Source of the DNA: Phycisphaerae bacterium
GTDB taxonomy: Bacteria > Planctomycetota > Phycisphaerae > SM23-33
DNA: 6,591 nt
NCBI GenBank assembly: GCA_030754715.1
Contig: JASLZV010000108.1
Coordinates: 1-6,591 of the forward strand
Direction of reading: 5' to 3'
Every line of letters starts with the position of its first letter. The first letter of the stretch is position 1. The notes beneath the pieces were generated by a model. It did no database searches. It was not told the origin of the DNA and worked only from the letters and a program-made list of their open reading frames with translations. Of the stretch, positions 1-5,621 are shown one piece after another. A program made the position numbers and the translations under genes.

Positions 1-103
1 AACGCCTTCTCTTCTTAGTGGCCTTTTTCTTTGTAGCTTTTTTCTTTGTAGCTTTCTTCTTGGCCTTTTTCTTCACAGCCTTCCTAGCTTTCTTCTTTGC
101 CAT
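1..103 (-). CDS. Lysine-rich histone H1-like protein, N-terminal fragment (runs off left edge)
   Basis: The frame opens with ATG at 103-101 and reads 34 codons without a stop to the window edge, so the gene is partial. Nearly all visible residues are Lys, Ala, Thr or Arg; it begins MAKKKARKAVKKKAKKK and then has three tandem KATKK units (codons 17-31) followed by RRR. This composition matches the basic, unstructured tails of bacterial histone H1-like proteins (Chlamydia Hc1/Hc2 type) and AlgP-like proteins, which bind DNA non-specifically and compact the nucleoid. A good Shine-Dalgarno AGGGAG lies 7 nt upstream (111-116), which supports this start. No folded domain is visible, so it could instead be the basic N-terminal extension of some other nucleic-acid-binding protein. 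Coding status is well supported; the exact family is inferred from composition only. Confidence 0.72.
   Translation of the reverse strand, partial: MAKKKARKAVKKKAKKKATKKKATKKKATKKRRR
11..55 (-). repeat. Three 15-bp tandem repeats encoding KATKK
   Basis: Codons 17-21 and 22-26 of the lysine-rich gene are identical at the DNA level (AAAGCTACAAAGAAA twice). Codons 27-31 encode the same pentapeptide with different synonymous codons (AAGGCCACTAAGAAG). This is a coding minisatellite typical of H1-like tails, and copy number can be expected to vary between strains. Confidence 0.8.
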
Positions 104-282
104 ATGCGTTCTCCCTGTTAATGTTCCAAAACTTTACGCTCGCGGTGATCATACCGTTGAACTTTTTTACAACTAATTTCTTTCCAATGCAAGCGTTGCT
201 GCAAGTTTTGTCGGCATTTTTGAAAAAAATTCTTAGACAATTATTTGACATGCCTGGGTGTTTGCGATGGGGTTTTGTTTTT
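104..282 (-). promoter_or_regulatory. AT-rich intergenic region, likely promoter of the lysine-rich gene
   Basis: This 179-bp stretch between the esterase stop and the lysine-rich gene is visibly richer in A/T than the flanking genes. On the minus strand it contains TATGAT (148-153, five of six matches to a sigma-70 -10 box), which would give a leader of roughly 40 nt, but no good -35 box sits at 16-18 bp. A weaker alternative is TTGCAT, 17 nt, TAAAAA further upstream. A T7 run (minus strand, about 223-229) could assist termination of the esterase transcript, but I see no GC-rich hairpin in front of it. The promoter role is inferred from the position and composition. Confidence 0.35.
111..116 (-). 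promoter_or_regulatory. Ribosome-binding site of the lysine-rich protein gene
   Basis: On the minus strand AGGGAG lies 7 nt before the ATG at 103-101. This is among the strongest Shine-Dalgarno matches in the window and fixes the start of the gene. Confidence 0.7.
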
Positions 283-1038
283 TTACCGTGTCGATGTCGC
301 CGATGGTTTGGGTTTGCGCCAATGTCTGCGGAAGAATTCCATCGCGACATCGGGTCGGCGTTGATGCCCGACCCCCCCCACGATGCGCGCCTCCACGCGG
401 AATCCCTGCTCGAGCAGATAGTCAATTGCCCATCGCGACTGGAGTGCGATTGAAAATGGATCGTTGGAACCATAATAGACCATCACACTGGTCTGGCGTG
501 CTTCGGGCGAATACCAGCCGTGCAGGTTGTGCCTGCTGAAGTTGCAGTTTTGTGCGACCACGGTCGAGAAGACGTCCGGGTGCCTTAGACCCACCCAGTA
601 CGTGGGGAACCCGCCGCCGGAAAAGCCTGTAATCATTATGTTTGCGCGATCGATGTTGTAGCGATAGCCCAGTTGGCTGATGATGCTGAGGATGAATCGC
701 TCATTGGCGAGCATCGCGATGACCGGTCCGTCACCGAGCAGCCCGTCGGTGCCCATCAGTGTGGGTGCGACGATGATGCAGCCGTTGTCTTCCCCGAGTT
801 TCTTCCACATCTTCACGTGATGATCGGCTATGTCGAACGGCGGCGTGCCGTGGCAACTGACGATGACCGGTGCAGGTGTGTCATGGTTGTACGTGTCCGG
901 CACGAAGAGGTAGTACCTCCGTCCAGTGGCTGGATCCGTTTCGCAACGCTGCCACGCGCGCGTGTTCTGAGACTGTGGGATGGCGCAGCCACCCGACAGC
1001 AGCAAACTGAAAAGGGCTGTAAAAAAATATTTCTGCAT
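283..1038 (-). CDS. Exported alpha/beta-hydrolase, PHB-depolymerase/feruloyl-esterase type
   Basis: A predicted 251-residue serine esterase acting outside the cytoplasm. Residues 1-18 (MQKYFFTALFSLLLSGGC) look like a signal peptide with a hydrophobic core and a Cys at 18. The lipobox is imperfect (Ser at -3), so it may be a lipoprotein or cleaved by ordinary signal peptidase. The mature part shows an alpha/beta-hydrolase order: the strand and oxyanion-hole turn VIVSCHG (58-64), nucleophile elbow GFSGGG with Ser140, acid Asp193 in YYGSNDPF, and His225 in GGVGH. The pattern resembles the esterase_phb/LpqC family, which hydrolyses polyhydroxyalkanoate, feruloyl or acetyl esters; the true substrate cannot be read from sequence. 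The open frame continues upstream to 1251, but those 71 codons would bury the signal peptide, so I start at ATG 1038; the Shine-Dalgarno there is poor. It is co-directional with the ATPase genes but 249 bp away, so probably separately expressed. Confidence 0.8.
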   Translation of the reverse strand: MQKYFFTALFSLLLSGGCAIPQSQNTRAWQRCETDPATGRRYYLFVPDTYNHDTPAPVIVSCHGTPPFDIADHHVKMWKKLGEDNGCIIVAPTLMGTDGLLGDGPVIAMLANERFILSIISQLGYRYNIDRANIMITGFSGGGFPTYWVGLRHPDVFSTVVAQNCNFSRHNLHGWYSPEARQTSVMVYYGSNDPFSIALQSRWAIDYLLEQGFRVEARIVGGVGHQRRPDVAMEFFRRHWRKPKPSATSTR

Positions 1039-1287
1039 TCCAGCTGTCTTTACCCGAAGGCAATCTCCATGGAGCAGCCATGAGAAGCATTTCACGAACC
1101 GGCCACGGTTGTGTGTTCCTGCCAGATCACGCACGAGCAATCGTGCTGTAGGTGCGAGTGTCTTTTCGGCGGGAGCAACAATCCTTTGTTGCGGTAACAG
1201 CCTATACAGGAAAACAAACGCAAACAAGTCCACCGTATCCACGATCCGCATTGTCGCGATCCTGCAGCGGGAGCGCGGCCTTGGCTG
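1039..1287. other. Intergenic region between subunit K and the esterase, with two small hairpins
   Basis: This 249-bp spacer stays open in the esterase frame up to 1251, but the translation has no recognisable domain. It holds two perfect short hairpins: GCAACAA-TCCT-TTGTTGC (1175-1192) and GCACGA-GCAA-TCGTGC (1131-1146). A 9-bp inverted repeat pairs 1194-1202 with 1283-1291, the latter covering the K stop codon. None has a T-run after it, so they are not classical rho-independent terminators. A weak minus-strand -10-like TATAGG (1201-1206) is present, with TTGTTT 15 nt before it. The region probably contains the operon end and the esterase promoter, but neither can be pinpointed. Confidence 0.4.
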
Positions 1288-1743
1288 TTACGGCAGCATC
1301 AACCACAGGAACACGAAGCTCAGCAGGCCGACCGTCTCTGCGATGCCCATGGCGATGATGAGAAACGGGAAGCCTTTGCCTTCTCCCTCGCACATGCATC
1401 GGACGGCGGCTGCACCGATGAGGCCCTGCATCCATGCGCTGAACAGCTCGCCAAGGCCACAGGCCAGGCCGATGCCAAACAGCGCCCCCGCGTTGGGGCC
1501 AAGAACATCCGGACTGTAAGCCGCTGCCTTCAGTCCCACCAGAAGAAGCAGAAACGCGTAGATCGTCTGCGTCAGCGGCATGCCGGTCAGCGCGACGTAA
1601 AGGAAGTTCAGGGGCTTGCCGGCCTTGGCTTCTTTCGCCCACGCTCCTGCCGCCGCCCGCCCGGCCGCGCCGATGCCAAGGGCACTACCGATAGCAGCCA
1701 AACCCAAGGCCAATCCCAATCCCAACTGTCCTAGGAAATTCAT
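1288..1743 (-). CDS. atpK: V-type ATPase subunit K (rotor proteolipid, c-ring)
   Basis: The 151-residue membrane protein that forms the rotating ring of the Vo sector and carries the coupling ion. It has four hydrophobic helices (about 4-33, 46-73, 84-115, 125-150), i.e. a duplicated hairpin like the 16-kDa NtpK proteolipids rather than the 8-kDa two-helix form. Helix 1 is rich in Gly/Ala (GLGLALGLAAIGSALGIGAA), as needed for tight ring packing. The only acidic residue within a membrane helix is Glu136 in helix 4 (AMGIAETVG); helix 2 instead carries Gln59 in PLTQTIY, with Thr58 and Tyr62, and helix 3 has Gln106. These match the E. hirae NtpK sodium site (Thr64, Gln65, Tyr68, Gln110, Glu139), suggesting Na+ coupling. 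It is the last gene of the cluster, 13 bp after subunit I, with a strong Shine-Dalgarno. Confidence 0.95.
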   Translation of the reverse strand: MNFLGQLGLGLALGLAAIGSALGIGAAGRAAAGAWAKEAKAGKPLNFLYVALTGMPLTQTIYAFLLLLVGLKAAAYSPDVLGPNAGALFGIGLACGLGELFSAWMQGLIGAAAVRCMCEGEGKGFPFLIIAMGIAETVGLLSFVFLWLMLP

Positions 1744-1752
1744 CTGTCAGGT

Positions 1753-1758
1753 CTCCTT
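1753..1758 (-). promoter_or_regulatory. Strong ribosome-binding site of subunit K
   Basis: AAGGAG on the minus strand, 9 nt before the K ATG, overlaps the TAA stop codon of subunit I (1757-1759). It is the best Shine-Dalgarno of the ATPase junctions seen here. That fits the need for many K copies per complex compared with a single I; the expression consequence is inferred. Confidence 0.75.
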
Positions 1759-3589
1759 ACTTCTGTGTTTTTGTAAACGGTTGATACGCGTAACCACGCC
1801 ACTGCACACCCGCGTTGTTTGAAAATTCCAGCATGTTCAGCCTCACGCCGTGCGCCAGGACAGCGATTGCACAAAGTGCGACGTTCAGCAGGTGGCCGAA
1901 CAGAATCACGAAAACGGCGGGGATCCACGTTGCCGTTTGGGCCAACTCGTACCCCAGACCGTTGAAGGTCTGGGCAATGATCGTGCTGGACAAGCCAACG
2001 GCCATCAGTCGGATGTAACTAATTATGTCCGAGAACGTCCCAATAGCGGCAAGCGGGAAGTCGGCCAGGCCCAGACCGATCATCTTGCCAAGGTTCTTGT
2101 GCGGGCTGGCGAAGACGATGGCAAGGATGCTGCCGGCAACCAGTAGCCATAATGAAATCGGATTGATCGGCTCGGGCGGTTTTTTCTGGCTGTCGAAAAA
2201 CAGGAACCATACAACGCCCAGCATTCCGCATAGGAACAATGACCAGCCTGCGTGCGAAAGGAATCGCGGACTGGGGAATGCCCGCACGCCCTGTCGCAGT
2301 TGGCCCAGAACCAGGTGGATTGTGCCGAAAATAAAACTCAGTTGCATCAAATCGCCGGTTAAATCACTCTGGCCGCCTTTTCCGATGATGTGAAGGTAAC
2401 TCAGGCCCGTTCCAAGTGCGGCTATGGGCCCGCCCGCGTCGATCATGTTCTGCGGCGTGAAGCCAAAGACGTTGCCTGTTAGCAGTCCCCACGCCAGGGT
2501 TGCGGCACCCAGGACCATAAGCAGATGAATTTTGTCGCGACCCAATGCTGCTGTGCTACTGCGGTACAGAAGCAGCGGGACAATCAGGAAGATCAGCCCA
2601 TATCCAGAATCTCCGATAAGCATGGCAGTAAAAAGCGGCAGGGCGATCATGAAAAAGCTCGACAGGTCGATCTCCCGGTAGCCGGGGAAGGTGCCCAGGA
2701 TATCGAACAGGGCCTTAATCGGCCTGGTCCAGGCCGGATAGCGGATGAGCGTGGGAGGACTCTCGTCTTCTGCCGGTTCCATGGCCTGAACGGCGGCTGC
2801 GACGCCCGCGGCTGAAAGGTCGGTTGCAATCGCATCGGTCCGGTCTGCGGGCATCCAGCCCTGGACGGCAAACAGGTTGGCTTCGGCCAAGCCGCCGTGG
2901 GCGGCGACGGTGAAGTTGGCTTGTTCTTGCAGTTCGCCCCGCTCCCGTCGCATAGGTTCGATCAGGTGGGCCAGTTCGGCCAAGCGATTGGCGCCCGCGG
3001 CCAGTGCCTTGTCGATCTCGGCGGCCTCCGCCCGCAGCGACGGCCTGTCGCGCGATGGGATCGGGATTTCCTCGGCCGGGTCTGGCAGTTGCGGCTCGCC
3101 GGTGCGGTGCACTACGGCCACGAGGCTTCGCTTGCCGGAAAGTTCGCCGACGACGACGGCACAGTCGGCACGGATTTCGCCAAGGTCGCCTCGCGGGACG
3201 GAGAAAAACTTCGCGTCAATGCCGTTCTCCCGCAGTTGGGCCAGTTGCTCCAGCGTCACGTCTCCCCAGACGGCCAGTTGTTTGATCTGGCGGTAGAGAG
3301 TGGAGAGGCGATTGTTGTACTCGGCGGATTGGCGATGGAAGCGGAGAGTTTCCTCGGCGGCCTTGCGGGCAGGCATGTCCGGTGGGGTCCCGGCCGGCGT
3401 AACTTGGTCCAGCGTCTGCACCGCCCGGTCGATAGTTTTGATGTCCGCCAGGGTCTTTTCCTCGGCTAGCGCGTATGAGGGGTCTACGGGGGCCAGGTGC
3501 ACGGCGCCCAGTCCGGCCAGCGTATTCAGCAGGGCGTTACGGTCGCCCGAGCGGCTGGCGACGTAGACCTTTGACATCTTGACAATCAT
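1757..3589 (-). CDS. atpI: V-type ATPase subunit I (membrane stator, a-subunit homologue)
   Basis: A 610-residue protein that anchors the peripheral stalks and supplies the two ion half-channels next to the K ring. Residues 1-305 are the soluble arm, beginning with the usual MSKVYVAS strand and containing helical, coiled-coil-like stretches (about 75-105 and 185-225). Residues 309-581 hold about eight membrane helices. Family landmarks are GDSGYG (326-331), SYIRLMAVGL (524-533) with Arg527, the counterpart of the essential Arg735 of yeast Vph1, and HGVRLNMLEF (580-589) with Arg583, the counterpart of the second conserved Arg (yeast Arg799). The start overlaps the subunit D stop as ATGA, which implies translational coupling; a second ATG four codons later (MSKV) is possible. 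No clear Shine-Dalgarno is present. Nothing is missing or truncated. Confidence 0.95.
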   Translation of the reverse strand: MIVKMSKVYVASRSGDRNALLNTLAGLGAVHLAPVDPSYALAEEKTLADIKTIDRAVQTLDQVTPAGTPPDMPARKAAEETLRFHRQSAEYNNRLSTLYRQIKQLAVWGDVTLEQLAQLRENGIDAKFFSVPRGDLGEIRADCAVVVGELSGKRSLVAVVHRTGEPQLPDPAEEIPIPSRDRPSLRAEAAEIDKALAAGANRLAELAHLIEPMRRERGELQEQANFTVAAHGGLAEANLFAVQGWMPADRTDAIATDLSAAGVAAAVQAMEPAEDESPPTLIRYPAWTRPIKALFDILGTFPGYREIDLSSFFMIALPLFTAMLIGDSGYGLIFLIVPLLLYRSSTAALGRDKIHLLMVLGAATLAWGLLTGNVFGFTPQNMIDAGGPIAALGTGLSYLHIIGKGGQSDLTGDLMQLSFIFGTIHLVLGQLRQGVRAFPSPRFLSHAGWSLFLCGMLGVVWFLFFDSQKKPPEPINPISLWLLVAGSILAIVFASPHKNLGKMIGLGLADFPLAAIGTFSDIISYIRLMAVGLSSTIIAQTFNGLGYELAQTATWIPAVFVILFGHLLNVALCAIAVLAHGVRLNMLEFSNNAGVQWRGYAYQPFTKTQK

Positions 3590-4251
3590 TGGGAGTTACT
3601 TTCGTGCATTTGCACCGGGCTGTAGGTGACCTGCCCATCGCTGCTTTCGCCTTCTTCGGAGAGTTTCGCCTTGGCGATTTTGGCCCGCCCGACCGCGGCG
3701 GTCATCTCGTCGCCCAGGCGGATGCGAATAACGCGTATCGCCTCCCTGGCTGTGGGGATCATGATCTTCTCAAAAAGGTTCACCCGCTGAATGATCTTGG
3801 TCAGTTCCTTCTGGAGCAAGCGGTGCTGCTCATTCAGGACGTCGGCCCGGGCCTGATGGTGGCTGAGTTGTTGCAGGTCGGCCAGGGCCTTGTCCACCCA
3901 CGGCGGCGTGGCGAACAGGCTGTACAGGGCCTGGGGGAAATCGGTGCCCTCGAAGACGGGGATCCTTACGCCGGCGATATTGACTGAGGAAGTGCGTACC
4001 TGCTCTGGTTGAGCCAGTTCGCGCACGTTTACACCGGCTACATCGTTCAGCACGGCGCTGTAGGGTTCGAACTGTCCTCGGGCGTCCTCCACGGCTTTTA
4101 GCGCCTCGCGTTGCTGCTTCTGCACGTCGCGAATGGTGAGCTGCAGTTGTTGCTGTTTGAGTTTCAGCATCGGCAGGTATCGCTCGAAGCGCTGCAGGGC
4201 GTCCCGGTGCCGCTTCAATTCAGGCCGAGTTAGTTTGTTTTTTTTCGCCAC
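3586..4251 (-). CDS. atpD: V-type ATPase subunit D (central rotor stalk)
   Basis: A 221-residue central-shaft subunit, functionally like F-ATPase gamma, that turns inside the A3B3 hexamer and links it to the K ring. Both ends are long helices (about 8-60 and 118-197) that form the antiparallel coiled coil. The N-terminal helix starts LTRPELKRHRDALQRFERYL, and the C-terminal helix contains the family signature QRVNLFEKIMIP (155-166) followed by IRVIRIRLGDEMTAAVGRAKIAK. The middle segment (about 85-115) is the globular part. The last 25 residues are polar and probably disordered. Start is GTG at 4251; an in-frame stop lies just upstream (4255-4257), so no longer form is possible, and no convincing Shine-Dalgarno precedes it. 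The stop overlaps the ATG of subunit I by 4 bp. The name atpD here means V-type D, not F-type beta. Confidence 0.93.
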   Translation of the reverse strand: MAKKNKLTRPELKRHRDALQRFERYLPMLKLKQQQLQLTIRDVQKQQREALKAVEDARGQFEPYSAVLNDVAGVNVRELAQPEQVRTSSVNIAGVRIPVFEGTDFPQALYSLFATPPWVDKALADLQQLSHHQARADVLNEQHRLLQKELTKIIQRVNLFEKIMIPTAREAIRVIRIRLGDEMTAAVGRAKIAKAKLSEEGESSDGQVTYSPVQMHESNSQ

Positions 4252-4307
4252 TATTCAATTTCAGGTTTCGGCCCCTGGTGCTGGAATCCGCAATCCGAGC
4301 CCCGCCC
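4252..4307. other. B-D spacer, the only sizeable gap inside the ATPase cluster
   Basis: A 56-bp gap between the TGA of subunit B and the GTG of subunit D. It shows a short direct repeat (AATCCG at 4285-4290 and 4292-4297), no strong hairpin, and no Shine-Dalgarno for D. I see no promoter. It may simply be a degenerate spacer. Confidence 0.5.
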
Positions 4308-5621
4308 TCAGGCGGTCACTTCGGCAGGTTTCCTGGGCCAGTGCTTTTCCATGACAGACTGTCGGATGCCCACTTCGGTTGGTTCGAAGCAGTCGGCCAG
4401 GATTTCCCAGCATTGGTCCAGCGCGTCGAACAGCGGAATGTTGACCGCCAGGTCCATAATTTTGTCTTCGAACGTCTCGCCGTAGCGGAGCAGTTTCTGG
4501 TCCCAGTGCGACATCTCGAAACCCATATCGCGTTTTTCGCGTGATTCGCGGCACAGGGCGTATAGTTGAATGCAGGCGTTCATAATCGCGCGGTGGTCGT
4601 CGCGCGTATCGCCGTTGACCTGCTGTTTGAGGCGTGAAAGTGACCCGAACGGTTCGATTCGCCCGCCTCGCAGGTAGAACTGTCCCTCGGTGATGTAGCC
4701 GGTGTTGTCCGGGACGGGGTGTGTCACGTCGTCGCCGGGCATGGTCACGCAGGCAAGGACGGTCATCGAGCCCGCACCGTCGAAGTCAACCGCCTTCTCG
4801 TACCGCTTGGCCAGTTGTGTGTACAAGTCGCCGGGGTAGCCGCGGTTCGAGGGGATCTGCTCCATAATGATCGATATTTCCTTCAGCGAGTCGGCAAATG
4901 CCGTCATGTCGGTCAGCAGAACCAGAACCCGCTTGCCCTGGAGCGCGAACTGCTCGCCCACCGCCATGCAGAGGTCCGGCACGAGCAGACACTCGACGAC
5001 GGGGTCGGCGGCTGTGTGTATAAACATGATGGTCCGCCCCAACACGCCGCCTTCCTCGAAGGTCTTGCGGAACTTGAGGTAGTCGTCGTGGCGCAGCCCC
5101 ATTCCCCCGAGCATGATGACGTCGGCGTTTGCCTGCAGGCCGACGCGTGCGAGCAGTTCGTTGTAAGGTTCGCCGGCCACTGAGAAGATCGGCAGTTTCT
5201 GGCTTTCGACGAGGGAGTTGAACACGTCAATCATCGGAATGCCGGTGTCGATCATTGTGTCGGGCCTGCGGCGTTTGATGGGATTCACCGGTGGTGAACC
5301 AATGGGGATCAGGTCCGCCTCCACTTGGGGCCTTTCGTCGCGCGGCCGAGCCGACCCGTCGAAGATCCTCCCTAGAAGGTTGTCACTGAAGGGCACCTGC
5401 ATGGATCGGCCCAGAAAGCGGATCCGGTTGTTGGTGGAGACGCCCTGGGTACCTGCGAACACCTGCAGTGTAACCTGGTCGCCGTTGAGGTGAATCACCT
5501 GCGCCAGCGAACTGCTTGATCCGTCGGACACCACGGCCAGTTCGTCATATCCCACTCCGGTGGCGGTGACTGTAACCACGTTGCCGGCGATTCGTGTAAT
5601 CTGGTCGAAATACCTTCTCAT
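4308..5621 (-). CDS. atpB: V-type ATPase subunit B (non-catalytic nucleotide-site subunit)
   Basis: A 437-residue subunit alternating with A in the A3B3 head of the cytoplasmic V1 sector. It contains the N-terminal beta-barrel (about 1-75), the nucleotide-binding fold (about 76-350) and a C-terminal helical domain. As expected for B, the P-loop is degenerate: [15 protein letters not shown] (146-160) replaces GxxxxGKT, so it does not hydrolyse ATP. Other landmarks are [17 protein letters not shown] (234-250), [21 protein letters not shown] (257-277) and GSLSRLKQ (326-333), in which Arg330 corresponds to the arginine finger reaching into the A catalytic site. Its ATG overlaps the TGA of subunit A (ATGA), with a modest Shine-Dalgarno AAAAGG 9 nt upstream inside A. 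The form DPFGSLSR-type region is [11 protein letters not shown], as in compact bacterial V-ATPases, rather than LPSLSRL. The name atpB here means V-type B, not F-type a. Confidence 0.96.
   Translation of the reverse strand: MRRYFDQITRIAGNVVTVTATGVGYDELAVVSDGSSSSLAQVIHLNGDQVTLQVFAGTQGVSTNNRIRFLGRSMQVPFSDNLLGRIFDGSARPRDERPQVEADLIPIGSPPVNPIKRRRPDTMIDTGIPMIDVFNSLVESQKLPIFSVAGEPYNELLARVGLQANADVIMLGGMGLRHDDYLKFRKTFEEGGVLGRTIMFIHTAADPVVECLLVPDLCMAVGEQFALQGKRVLVLLTDMTAFADSLKEISIIMEQIPSNRGYPGDLYTQLAKRYEKAVDFDGAGSMTVLACVTMPGDDVTHPVPDNTGYITEGQFYLRGGRIEPFGSLSRLKQQVNGDTRDDHRAIMNACIQLYALCRESREKRDMGFEMSHWDQKLLRYGETFEDKIMDLAVNIPLFDALDQCWEILADCFEPTEVGIRQSVMEKHWPRKPAEVTA

Noticed and set aside
223..229. T-run on the minus strand as a rho-independent terminator of the esterase gene
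   Set aside because: No GC-rich stem precedes it; the region is simply AT-rich.
84..473. Minus-strand 129-codon open frame overlapping the esterase 3' end and the lysine-rich gene start
   Set aside because: It is out of frame with both better-supported genes, has no family features, and crosses a likely promoter region.
1039..1251. 71-codon upstream extension of the esterase frame to the ATG at 1251
   Set aside because: It would place a clear signal peptide in the middle of the protein, and the extra sequence has no recognisable domain; ATG 1038 gives a normal exported protein.
1202..1642. Minus-strand 146-codon open frame overlapping subunit K in another frame
   Set aside because: Subunit K has clear family motifs and a strong ribosome-binding site; this frame has a low-complexity Arg/Gly-rich translation typical of a shadow.
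2897..3469. Plus-strand 190-codon open frame opposite subunit I
   Set aside because: It is antisense to a well-conserved gene in a GC-rich region, and its composition looks like a shadow of the opposite strand.
4719..5183. Plus-strand 154-codon open frame opposite subunit B
   Set aside because: It lies wholly inside the conserved nucleotide-binding domain of B on the other strand, with no recognisable motif.
4308..5621. Loss of the P-loop in subunit B as a sign of a broken gene
   Set aside because: A degenerate P-loop is normal for non-catalytic V-type B subunits; the arginine finger and other motifs are intact.
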